Under the pieces are notes generated by a model, which was not told the origin of the DNA, ran no database searches, and worked only from the letters and a program-made list of their open reading frames with translations. 64,000 bases of DNA from Auanema rhodensis (Eukaryota > Nematoda > Chromadorea > Rhabditida > Rhabditidae): positions 18,429,638 through 18,493,637 of the forward strand of contig OZ059900.1 of NCBI GenBank assembly GCA_964057225.1. Reading direction: 5' to 3'. Both the position numbers and the translations under genes were made by a program. This document shows positions 1-11,970 of the stretch, in pieces (within the stretch, counting starts at the first letter, position 1; every line of letters begins with the position of its first letter).

Positions 1-342
1 TGAAATCGTAAGTCAAAACCTTGTTTACAGCGAAATTTCCAAAAACTGGTTTTCCAGCATAATAAAATATTTCTCATGGGAAATACTGTGTTTTTGTATT
101 TTTATAGTGTTCAGCATGTAAAATGTTTCATTTTAGTATGTAACACGCTGAAATTCGTTGCATTTGACGACTCATATGAACAAAAATCGATTTAATCAAT
201 ATTAGCCATAAGAGGCGTGCCCTCAGAATATGCTAATTTCCTTAATTTTCTAACCCCTGTTTTTTTGTCGTGAAAGTGAAACTAGACGTTGTAATAACAA
301 TTTTGAGCTAGGTTTCATTGACATTGCATGAGTTTGAACACA
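1..342 (+). repeat. Representative 342 bp monomer with internal landmarks
   Basis: First unit (type A1), used as the coordinate frame. It holds 110 G+C in 342 bases (32%). Landmarks are GTAAGT at 8-13; GAAATTTC palindrome at 32-39; CTGG-TTTT-CCAG small hairpin at 46-57; AATAAA at 61-66 with a GT-rich stretch at 86-100; TTCGTTGCA at 154-162, resembling the left half of a CENP-B box; TCATATGA palindrome at 172-179; AATCGATT palindrome at 185-192; near-palindromic G/C cluster at 211-224; and a T7 run at 260-266. All three + frames meet a stop within one unit (TGA at 1, TAA at 119, TAA at 9), and the three - frames are also closed, so the repeat encodes nothing even though 342 is a multiple of three. 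Confidence 0.93.
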
Positions 343-3300
343 TGAAATCGTAAGTCAAAACCTTGTTTACAGCGAAATTTCCAAAAACTGGTTTTCCAGC
401 ATAATAAAATATTTCTCATGGGAAATACTGTGTTTTTGTATTTTTCTAGTGTTCAGCATGTAAAATGCTTCATTTTAGTATGTAACACGCTGAAATTCGT
501 TTCATTTGACGACTCATATGAACAAAAATCGATTTAATCAATATTAGCCATAAGGGGCGTGCCCTCAGAATATGCTAATTTCCTTAATTTTCTAACCCCT
601 GTTTTTTTGTCGTGAAAGTGGAACTAGACGTTGTAGGAACAATTTTGAGCTAGGTTTCATTGACATTGCATGAGTTTGAACACATGAAATCGTAAGTCAA
701 AACCTTGTTTACAGCGAAATTTCCAAAAACTGGTTTTCCAGCATAATAAAATATTTCTCATGGGAAATACTGTGTTTTTGTATTTTTATAGTGTTCAGCA
801 TGTAAAATGTTTCATTTTAGTATGTAACACGCTGAAATTCGTTGCATTTGACGACTCATATGAACAAAAATCGATTTAATCAATATTAGCCATAAGAGGC
901 GTGCCCTCAGAATATGCTAATTTCCTTAATTTTCTAACCCCTGTTTTTTTGTCGTGAAAGTGGAACTAGACGTTGTAATAACAATTTTGAGCTAGGTTTC
1001 ATTGACATTGCATGAGTTTGAACACATGAAATCGTAAGTCAAAACCTTGTTTACAGCGAAATTTCCAAAAACTGGTTTTCCAGCATAATAAAATATTTCT
1101 CATGGGAAATACTGTGTTTTTGTATTTTTCTAGTGTTCAGCATGTGAAATGCTTCATTTTAGTATGTAACACGCTGAAATTCGTTGCATTTGACGACTCA
1201 TATGAACAAAAATCGATTTAATCAATATTAGCCATAAGGGGCGTGCCCTCAGAATATGCTAATTTCCTTAATTTTCTAACCCCTGTTTTGTTGTCGTGAA
1301 AGTGGAACTAGACGTTGTAGGAACAATTTTGAGCTAGGTTTCATTGACATTGCATGAGTTTGAACACATGAAATCGTAAGTCAAAACCTTGTTTACAGCG
1401 AAATTTCCAAAAACTGGTTTTCCAGCATAATAAAATATTTCTCATGGGAAATACTGTGTTTTTGTATTTTTCTAGTGTTCAGCATGTAAAATGCTTCATT
1501 TTAGTATGTAACACGCTGAAATTCGTTTCATTTGACGACTCATATGAACAAAAATCGATTTAATCAATATTAGCCATAAGGGGCGTGCCCTCAGAATATG
1601 CTAATTTCCTTAATTTTCTAACCCCTGTTTTTTTGTCGTGAAAGTGGAACTAGACGTTGTAGGAACAATTTTGAGCTAGGTTTCATTGACATTGCATGAG
1701 TTTGAACACATGAAATCGTAAGTCAAAACCTTGTTTACAGCGAAATTTCCAAAAACTGGTTTTCCAGCATAATAAAATATTTCTCATGGGAAATACTGTG
1801 TTTTTGTATTTTTCTAGTGTTCAGCATGTAAAATGCTTCATTTTAGTATGTAACACGCTGAAATTCGTTTCATTTGACGACTCATATGAACAAAAATCGA
1901 TTTAATCAATATTAGCCATAAGGGGCGTGCCCTCAGAATATGCTAATTTCCTTAATTTTCTAACCCCTGTTTTTTTGTCGTGAAAGTGGAACTAGACGTT
2001 GTAGGAACAATTTTGAGCTAGGTTTCATTGACATTGCATGAGTTTGAACACATGAAATCGTAAGTCAAAACCTTGTTTACAGCGAAATTTCCAAAAACTG
2101 GTTTTCCAGCATAATAAAATATTTCTCATGGGAAATACTGTGTTTTTGTATTTTTATAGTGTTCAGCATGTAAAATGTTTCATTTTAGTATGTAACACGC
2201 TGAAATTCGTTGCATTTGACGACTCATATGAACAAAAATCGATTTAATCAATATTAGCCATAAGAGGCGTGCCCTCAGAATATGCTAATTTCCTTAATTT
2301 TCTAACCCCTGTTTTTTTGTCGTGAAAGTGAAACTAGACGTTGTAATAACAATTTTGAGCTAGGTTTCATTGACATTGCATGAGTTTGAACACATGAAAT
2401 CGTAAGTCAAAACCTTGTTTACAGCGAAATTTCCAAAAACTGGTTTTCCAGCATAATAAAATATTTCTCATGGGAAATACTGTGTTTTTGTATTTTTCTA
2501 GTGTTCAGCATGTAAAATGCTTCATTTTAGTATGTAACACGCTGAAATTCGTTTCATTTGACGACTCATATGAACAAAAATCGATTTAATCAATATTAGC
2601 CATAAGGGGCGTGCCCTCAGAATATGCTAATTTCCTTAATTTTCTAACCCCTGTTTTTTTGTCGTGAAAGTGGAACTAGACGTTGTAGGAACAATTTTGA
2701 GCTAGGTTTCATTGACATTGCATGAGTTTGAACACATGAAATCGTAAGTCAAAACCTTGTTTACAGCGAAATTTCCAAAAACTGGTTTTCCAGCATAATA
2801 AAATATTTCTCATGGGAAATACTGTGTTTTTGTATTTTTATAGTGTTCAGCATGTAAAATGTTTCATTTTAGTATGTAACACGCTGAAATTCGTTGCATT
2901 TGACGACTCATATGAACAAAAATCGATTTAATCAATATTAGCCATAAGAGGCGTGCCCTCAGAATATGCTAATTTCCTTAATTTTCTAACCCCTGTTTTT
3001 TTGTCGTGAAAGTGGAACTAGACGTTGTAATAACAATTTTGAGCTAGGTTTCATTGACATTGCATGAGTTTGAACACATGAAATCGTAAGTCAAAACCTT
3101 GTTTACAGCGAAATTTCCAAAAACTGGTTTTCCAGCATAATAAAATATTTCTCATGGGAAATACTGTGTTTTTGTATTTTTCTAGTGTTCAGCATGTGAA
3201 ATGCTTCATTTTAGTATGTAACACGCTGAAATTCGTTGCATTTGACGACTCATATGAACAAAAATCGATTTAATCAATATTAGCCATAAGGGGCGTGCCC

Positions 3301-5814
3301 TCAGAATATGCTAATTTCCTTAATTTTCTAACCCCTGTTTTGTTGTCGTGAAAGTGGAACTAGACGTTGTAGGAACAATTTTGAGCTAGGTTTCATTGAC
3401 ATTGCATGAGTTTGAACACATGAAATCGTAAGTCAAAACCTTGTTTACAGCGAAATTTCCAAAAACTGGTTTTCCAGCATAATAAAATATTTCTCATGGG
3501 AAATACTGTGTTTTTGTATTTTTCTAGTGTTCAGCATGTGAAATGCTTCATTTTAGTATGTAACACGCTGAAATTCGTTGCATTTGACGACTCATATGAA
3601 CAAAAATCGATTTAATCAATATTAGCCATAAGGGGCGTGCCCTCAGAATATGCTAATTTCCTTAATTTTCTAACCCCTGTTTTGTTGTCGTGAAAGTGGA
3701 ACTAGACGTTGTAGGAACAATTTTGAGCTAGGTTTCATTGACATTGCATGAGTTTGAACACATGAAATCGTAAGTCAAAACCTTGTTTACAGCGAAATTT
3801 CCAAAAACTGGTTTTCCAGCATAATAAAATATTTCTCATGGGAAATACTGTGTTTTTGTATTTTTCTAGTGTTCAGCATGTAAAATGCTTCATTTTAGTA
3901 TGTAACACGCTGAAATTCGTTTCATTTGACGACTCATATGAACAAAAATCGATTTAATCAATATTAGCCATAAGGGGCGTGCCCTCAGAATATGCTAATT
4001 TCCTTAATTTTCTAACCCCTGTTTTTTTGTCGTGAAAGTGGAACTAGACGTTGTAGGAACAATTTTGAGCTAGGTTTCATTGACATTGCATGAGTTTGAA
4101 CACATGAAATCGTAAGTCAAAACCTTGTTTACAGCGAAATTTCCAAAAACTGGTTTTCCAGCATAATAAAATATTTCTCATGGGAAATACTGTGTTTTTG
4201 TATTTTTATAGTGTTCAGCATGTAAAATGTTTCATTTTAGTATGTAACACGCTGAAATTCGTTGCATTTGACGACTCATATGAACAAAAATCGATTTAAT
4301 CAATATTAGCCATAAGAGGCGTGCCCTCAGAATATGCTAATTTCCTTAATTTTCTAACCCCTGTTTTTTTGTCGTGAAAGTGAAACTAGACGTTGTAATA
4401 ACAATTTTGAGCTAGGTTTCATTGACATTGCATGAGTTTGAACACATGAAATCGTAAGTCAAAACCTTGTTTACAGCGAAATTTCCAAAAACTGGTTTTC
4501 CAGCATAATAAAATATTTCTCATGGGAAATACTGTGTTTTTGTATTTTTCTAGTGTTCAGCATGTAAAATGCTTCATTTTAGTATGTAACACGCTGAAAT
4601 TCGTTTCATTTGACGACTCATATGAACAAAAATCGATTTAATCAATATTAGCCATAAGGGGCGTGCCCTCAGAATATGCTAATTTCCTTAATTTTCTAAC
4701 CCCTGTTTTTTTGTCGTGAAAGTGGAACTAGACGTTGTAGGAACAATTTTGAGCTAGGTTTCATTGACATTGCATGAGTTTGAACACATGAAATCGTAAG
4801 TCAAAACCTTGTTTACAGCGAAATTTCCAAAAACTGGTTTTCCAGCATAATAAAATATTTCTCATGGGAAATACTGTGTTTTTGTATTTTTATAGTGTTC
4901 AGCATGTAAAATGTTTCATTTTAGTATGTAACACGCTGAAATTCGTTGCATTTGACGACTCATATGAACAAAAATCGATTTAATCAATATTAGCCATAAG
5001 AGGCGTGCCCTCAGAATATGCTAATTTCCTTAATTTTCTAACCCCTGTTTTTTTGTCGTGAAAGTGAAACTAGACGTTGTAATAACAATTTTGAGCTAGG
5101 TTTCATTGACATTGCATGAGTTTGAACACATGAAATCGTAAGTCAAAACCTTGTTTACAGCGAAATTTCCAAAAACTGGTTTTCCAGCATAATAAAATAT
5201 TTCTCATGGGAAATACTGTGTTTTTGTATTTTTCTAGTGTTCAGCATGTAAAATGCTTCATTTTAGTATGTAACACGCTGAAATTCGTTTCATTTGACGA
5301 CTCATATGAACAAAAATCGATTTAATCAATATTAGCCATAAGGGGCGTGCCCTCAGAATATGCTAATTTCCTTAATTTTCTAACCCCTGTTTTTTTGTCG
5401 TGAAAGTGGAACTAGACGTTGTAGGAACAATTTTGAGCTAGGTTTCATTGACATTGCATGAGTTTGAACACATGAAATCGTAAGTCAAAACCTTGTTTAC
5501 AGCGAAATTTCCAAAAACTGGTTTTCCAGCATAATAAAATATTTCTCATGGGAAATACTGTGTTTTTGTATTTTTCTAGTGTTCAGCATGTAAAATGCTT
5601 CATTTTAGTATGTAACACGCTGAAATTCGTTTCATTTGACGACTCATATGAACAAAAATCGATTTAATCAATATTAGCCATAAGGGGCGTGCCCTCAGAA
5701 TATGCTAATTTCCTTAATTTTCTAACCCCTGTTTTTTTGTCGTGAAAGTGGAACTAGACGTTGTAGGAACAATTTTGAGCTAGGTTTCATTGACATTGCA
5801 TGAGTTTGAACACA
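1..5814 (+). repeat. 17-unit higher-order repeat, copy 1 (5814 bp)
   Basis: Units 1-17, all exactly 342 bp. Types by diagnostic sites: A1 (104A, 126T, 213A, 279A, 294-295 AT); A2 (as A1 but 279G); B (104C, 120A, 160T, 213G, 294-295 GG); C (104C, 120G, 160G, 264G). The order is A1 B A2 C B B | A1 B A2 C C B | A1 B | A1 B B. Units 1-14 recur in the same order as units 18-31. The underlying pattern is a hexamer A1-B-A2-C-(B or C)-B of 2052 bp with a shortened stretch at units 13-17. High identity implies recent block amplification by unequal exchange or a similar process. Confidence 0.9.
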
Positions 5815-8800
5815 TGAAATCGTAAGTCAAAACCTTGTTTACAGCGAAATTTCCAAAAACTGGTTTTCCAGCATAATAAAATATTTCTCATGGGAAATAC
5901 TGTGTTTTTGTATTTTTATAGTGTTCAGCATGTAAAATGTTTCATTTTAGTATGTAACACGCTGAAATTCGTTGCATTTGACGACTCATATGAACAAAAA
6001 TCGATTTAATCAATATTAGCCATAAGAGGCGTGCCCTCAGAATATGCTAATTTCCTTAATTTTCTAACCCCTGTTTTTTTGTCGTGAAAGTGAAACTAGA
6101 CGTTGTAATAACAATTTTGAGCTAGGTTTCATTGACATTGCATGAGTTTGAACACATGAAATCGTAAGTCAAAACCTTGTTTACAGCGAAATTTCCAAAA
6201 ACTGGTTTTCCAGCATAATAAAATATTTCTCATGGGAAATACTGTGTTTTTGTATTTTTCTAGTGTTCAGCATGTAAAATGCTTCATTTTAGTATGTAAC
6301 ACGCTGAAATTCGTTTCATTTGACGACTCATATGAACAAAAATCGATTTAATCAATATTAGCCATAAGGGGCGTGCCCTCAGAATATGCTAATTTCCTTA
6401 ATTTTCTAACCCCTGTTTTTTTGTCGTGAAAGTGGAACTAGACGTTGTAGGAACAATTTTGAGCTAGGTTTCATTGACATTGCATGAGTTTGAACACATG
6501 AAATCGTAAGTCAAAACCTTGTTTACAGCGAAATTTCCAAAAACTGGTTTTCCAGCATAATAAAATATTTCTCATGGGAAATACTGTGTTTTTGTATTTT
6601 TATAGTGTTCAGCATGTAAAATGTTTCATTTTAGTATGTAACACGCTGAAATTCGTTGCATTTGACGACTCATATGAACAAAAATCGATTTAATCAATAT
6701 TAGCCATAAGAGGCGTGCCCTCAGAATATGCTAATTTCCTTAATTTTCTAACCCCTGTTTTTTTGTCGTGAAAGTGGAACTAGACGTTGTAATAACAATT
6801 TTGAGCTAGGTTTCATTGACATTGCATGAGTTTGAACACATGAAATCGTAAGTCAAAACCTTGTTTACAGCGAAATTTCCAAAAACTGGTTTTCCAGCAT
6901 AATAAAATATTTCTCATGGGAAATACTGTGTTTTTGTATTTTTCTAGTGTTCAGCATGTGAAATGCTTCATTTTAGTATGTAACACGCTGAAATTCGTTG
7001 CATTTGACGACTCATATGAACAAAAATCGATTTAATCAATATTAGCCATAAGGGGCGTGCCCTCAGAATATGCTAATTTCCTTAATTTTCTAACCCCTGT
7101 TTTGTTGTCGTGAAAGTGGAACTAGACGTTGTAGGAACAATTTTGAGCTAGGTTTCATTGACATTGCATGAGTTTGAACACATGAAATCGTAAGTCAAAA
7201 CCTTGTTTACAGCGAAATTTCCAAAAACTGGTTTTCCAGCATAATAAAATATTTCTCATGGGAAATACTGTGTTTTTGTATTTTTCTAGTGTTCAGCATG
7301 TAAAATGCTTCATTTTAGTATGTAACACGCTGAAATTCGTTTCATTTGACGACTCATATGAACAAAAATCGATTTAATCAATATTAGCCATAAGGGGCGT
7401 GCCCTCAGAATATGCTAATTTCCTTAATTTTCTAACCCCTGTTTTTTTGTCGTGAAAGTGGAACTAGACGTTGTAGGAACAATTTTGAGCTAGGTTTCAT
7501 TGACATTGCATGAGTTTGAACACATGAAATCGTAAGTCAAAACCTTGTTTACAGCGAAATTTCCAAAAACTGGTTTTCCAGCATAATAAAATATTTCTCA
7601 TGGGAAATACTGTGTTTTTGTATTTTTCTAGTGTTCAGCATGTAAAATGCTTCATTTTAGTATGTAACACGCTGAAATTCGTTTCATTTGACGACTCATA
7701 TGAACAAAAATCGATTTAATCAATATTAGCCATAAGGGGCGTGCCCTCAGAATATGCTAATTTCCTTAATTTTCTAACCCCTGTTTTTTTGTCGTGAAAG
7801 TGGAACTAGACGTTGTAGGAACAATTTTGAGCTAGGTTTCATTGACATTGCATGAGTTTGAACACATGAAATCGTAAGTCAAAACCTTGTTTACAGCGAA
7901 ATTTCCAAAAACTGGTTTTCCAGCATAATAAAATATTTCTCATGGGAAATACTGTGTTTTTGTATTTTTATAGTGTTCAGCATGTAAAATGTTTCATTTT
8001 AGTATGTAACACGCTGAAATTCGTTGCATTTGACGACTCATATGAACAAAAATCGATTTAATCAATATTAGCCATAAGAGGCGTGCCCTCAGAATATGCT
8101 AATTTCCTTAATTTTCTAACCCCTGTTTTTTTGTCGTGAAAGTGAAACTAGACGTTGTAATAACAATTTTGAGCTAGGTTTCATTGACATTGCATGAGTT
8201 TGAACACATGAAATCGTAAGTCAAAACCTTGTTTACAGCGAAATTTCCAAAAACTGGTTTTCCAGCATAATAAAATATTTCTCATGGGAAATACTGTGTT
8301 TTTGTATTTTTCTAGTGTTCAGCATGTAAAATGCTTCATTTTAGTATGTAACACGCTGAAATTCGTTTCATTTGACGACTCATATGAACAAAAATCGATT
8401 TAATCAATATTAGCCATAAGGGGCGTGCCCTCAGAATATGCTAATTTCCTTAATTTTCTAACCCCTGTTTTTTTGTCGTGAAAGTGGAACTAGACGTTGT
8501 AGGAACAATTTTGAGCTAGGTTTCATTGACATTGCATGAGTTTGAACACATGAAATCGTAAGTCAAAACCTTGTTTACAGCGAAATTTCCAAAAACTGGT
8601 TTTCCAGCATAATAAAATATTTCTCATGGGAAATACTGTGTTTTTGTATTTTTATAGTGTTCAGCATGTAAAATGTTTCATTTTAGTATGTAACACGCTG
8701 AAATTCGTTGCATTTGACGACTCATATGAACAAAAATCGATTTAATCAATATTAGCCATAAGAGGCGTGCCCTCAGAATATGCTAATTTCCTTAATTTTC

Positions 8801-10944
8801 TAACCCCTGTTTTTTTGTCGTGAAAGTGGAACTAGACGTTGTAATAACAATTTTGAGCTAGGTTTCATTGACATTGCATGAGTTTGAACACATGAAATCG
8901 TAAGTCAAAACCTTGTTTACAGCGAAATTTCCAAAAACTGGTTTTCCAGCATAATAAAATATTTCTCATGGGAAATACTGTGTTTTTGTATTTTTCTAGT
9001 GTTCAGCATGTGAAATGCTTCATTTTAGTATGTAACACGCTGAAATTCGTTGCATTTGACGACTCATATGAACAAAAATCGATTTAATCAATATTAGCCA
9101 TAAGGGGCGTGCCCTCAGAATATGCTAATTTCCTTAATTTTCTAACCCCTGTTTTGTTGTCGTGAAAGTGGAACTAGACGTTGTAGGAACAATTTTGAGC
9201 TAGGTTTCATTGACATTGCATGAGTTTGAACACATGAAATCGTAAGTCAAAACCTTGTTTACAGCGAAATTTCCAAAAACTGGTTTTCCAGCATAATAAA
9301 ATATTTCTCATGGGAAATACTGTGTTTTTGTATTTTTCTAGTGTTCAGCATGTGAAATGCTTCATTTTAGTATGTAACACGCTGAAATTCGTTGCATTTG
9401 ACGACTCATATGAACAAAAATCGATTTAATCAATATTAGCCATAAGGGGCGTGCCCTCAGAATATGCTAATTTCCTTAATTTTCTAACCCCTGTTTTGTT
9501 GTCGTGAAAGTGGAACTAGACGTTGTAGGAACAATTTTGAGCTAGGTTTCATTGACATTGCATGAGTTTGAACACATGAAATCGTAAGTCAAAACCTTGT
9601 TTACAGCGAAATTTCCAAAAACTGGTTTTCCAGCATAATAAAATATTTCTCATGGGAAATACTGTGTTTTTGTATTTTTCTAGTGTTCAGCATGTAAAAT
9701 GCTTCATTTTAGTATGTAACACGCTGAAATTCGTTTCATTTGACGACTCATATGAACAAAAATCGATTTAATCAATATTAGCCATAAGGGGCGTGCCCTC
9801 AGAATATGCTAATTTCCTTAATTTTCTAACCCCTGTTTTTTTGTCGTGAAAGTGGAACTAGACGTTGTAGGAACAATTTTGAGCTAGGTTTCATTGACAT
9901 TGCATGAGTTTGAACACATGAAATCGTAAGTCAAAACCTTGTTTACAGCGAAATTTCCAAAAACTGGTTTTCCAGCATAATAAAATATTTCTCATGGGAA
10001 ATACTGTGTTTTTGTATTTTTATAGTGTTCAGCATGTAAAATGTTTCATTTTAGTATGTAACACGCTGAAATTCGTTGCATTTGACGACTCATATGAACA
10101 AAAATCGATTTAATCAATATTAGCCATAAGAGGCGTGCCCTCAGAATATGCTAATTTCCTTAATTTTCTAACCCCTGTTTTTTTGTCGTGAAAGTGAAAC
10201 TAGACGTTGTAATAACAATTTTGAGCTAGGTTTCATTGACATTGCATGAGTTTGAACACATGAAATCGTAAGTCAAAACCTTGTTTACAGCGAAATTTCC
10301 AAAAACTGGTTTTCCAGCATAATAAAATATTTCTCATGGGAAATACTGTGTTTTTGTATTTTTCTAGTGTTCAGCATGTAAAATGCTTCATTTTAGTATG
10401 TAACACGCTGAAATTCGTTTCATTTGACGACTCATATGAACAAAAATCGATTTAATCAATATTAGCCATAAGGGGCGTGCCCTCAGAATATGCTAATTTC
10501 CTTAATTTTCTAACCCCTGTTTTTTTGTCGTGAAAGTGGAACTAGACGTTGTAGGAACAATTTTGAGCTAGGTTTCATTGACATTGCATGAGTTTGAACA
10601 CATGAAATCGTAAGTCAAAACCTTGTTTACAGCGAAATTTCCAAAAACTGGTTTTCCAGCATAATAAAATATTTCTCATGGGAAATACTGTGTTTTTGTA
10701 TTTTTATAGTGTTCAGCATGTAAAATGTTTCATTTTAGTATGTAACACGCTGAAATTCGTTGCATTTGACGACTCATATGAACAAAAATCGATTTAATCA
10801 ATATTAGCCATAAGAGGCGTGCCCTCAGAATATGCTAATTTCCTTAATTTTCTAACCCCTGTTTTTTTGTCGTGAAAGTGGAACTAGACGTTGTAATAAC
10901 AATTTTGAGCTAGGTTTCATTGACATTGCATGAGTTTGAACACA
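5815..10944 (+). repeat. 17-unit HOR, copy 2 (15 of 17 units comparable)
   Basis: Units 18-32, in the order A1 B A2 C B B A1 B A2 C C B A1 B A2. Compared with 1-5130 at an offset of 5814 bp I saw no difference until unit position 279 of the fifteenth unit (A at 5067, G at 10881), about 5.07 kb of apparent identity. After that point copy 1 continues A1-B-B, whereas this copy continues A2-C-B. The offset equals 17 times 342. Copies this alike argue for amplification of a multi-kilobase block as a whole, not unit-by-unit homogenisation. Confidence 0.88.
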
Positions 10945-11628
10945 TGAAATCGTAAGTCAAAACCTTGTTTACAGCGAAATTTCCAAAAACTGGTTTTCCA
11001 GCATAATAAAATATTTCTCATGGGAAATACTGTGTTTTTGTATTTTTCTAGTGTTCAGCATGTGAAATGCTTCATTTTAGTATGTAACACGCTGAAATTC
11101 GTTGCATTTGACGACTCATATGAACAAAAATCGATTTAATCAATATTAGCCATAAGGGGCGTGCCCTCAGAATATGCTAATTTCCTTAATTTTCTAACCC
11201 CTGTTTTGTTGTCGTGAAAGTGGAACTAGACGTTGTAGGAACAATTTTGAGCTAGGTTTCATTGACATTGCATGAGTTTGAACACATGAAATCGTAAGTC
11301 AAAACCATGTTTACAGCGAAATTTCCAAAAACTGGTTTTCCAGCATAATAAAATATTTCTCATGGGAAATACTGTGTTTTTGTATTTTTCTAGTGTTCAG
11401 CATGTAAAATGCTTCATTTTAGTATGTAACACGCTGAAATTCGTTTCATTTGACGACTCATATGAACAAAAATCGATTTAATCAATATTAGCCATAAGGG
11501 GCGTGCCCTCAGAATATGCTAATTTCCTTAATTTTCTAACCCCTGTTTTTTTGTCGTGAAAGTGGAACTAGACGTTGTAGGAACAATTTTGAGCTAGGTT
11601 TCATTGACATTGCATGAGTTTGAACACA
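10945..11628 (+). repeat. C unit and variant B unit at the end of the homogeneous block
   Basis: Unit 33 (10945-11286) is a standard C unit, with 120G, 160G and 264G. Unit 34 (11287-11628) is a B unit with one private change, T to A at unit 27 (AACCATG in place of AACCTTG). They complete the A1-B-A2-C-B order begun at 9919. The same unit-27 change is seen again only in the distant unit at 39477, so it either arose twice or moved by conversion. Confidence 0.85.
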
Positions 11629-11970
11629 TGAAATCGTAAGTCAAAACCTTGTTTACAGCGAAATTTCCAAAAACTGGTTTTCCAGCATAATAAAATATTT
11701 CTCATGGGAAATACTGTGTTTTTGTATTTTTATAGTGTTCAGCATGTAAAATGTTTCATTTTAGTATGTAACACGCTGAAATTCGTTGCATTTGACGACT
11801 CATATGAACAAAAATCGATTTAATCAATATTAGCCATAAAGGGCGTGCCCTCAGAATATGCTAATTTCCTTAATTTTCTAACCCCTGTTTTGTTGTCGTG
11901 AAAGTGGAACTAGACGTTGTAGGAACAATTTTGAGCTAGGTTTCATTGACATTGCATGAGTTTGAACACA
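11629..11970 (+). repeat. Hybrid A/C monomer
   Basis: The left part carries A-type markers (104A, 126T), while the right part carries C-type markers (264G, 279G, 294-295 GG). The exchange point lies between unit 127 and 264, i.e. within about 11755-11892. Unit 212 is A (AAAGGGCG), a state found in no other + unit I saw but common in the inverted arm. This is the expected product of unequal crossover or conversion between an A and a C unit, and it sits at the edge between the homogeneous block and the diverse block. Confidence 0.82.

Noticed and set aside
172-192. TCATATGA and AATCGATT palindromes as specific binding sites
   Set aside because: 8-bp palindromes are expected by chance in an AT-rich 342 bp unit; they are noted only as part of the conserved segment.
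213-222. Operator or regulatory hairpin at the GGGCGTGCCC cluster
   Set aside because: Arms are only 4-5 bp and the site is broken by 212A or 213A in many units, so it shows no conservation as a dyad.
260-266. RNA polymerase III terminator or transcription terminator at the T-run
   Set aside because: There is no upstream A and B box or hairpin; the T-run is a replication-slippage site (T6, T7, TTTTGTT) in AT-rich sequence.
1-342. Primate alpha satellite, because half the unit is 171 bp
   Set aside because: The sequence does not resemble alphoid monomers that I know; the 171 bp figure is nucleosome-scale and recurs in unrelated satellites.
1-11970. Whole homogeneous block being an assembly duplication
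   Set aside because: Not excluded, but the unit orders before and after the matching 5.07 kb differ, as expected for a real HOR with variation; read depth would settle it.
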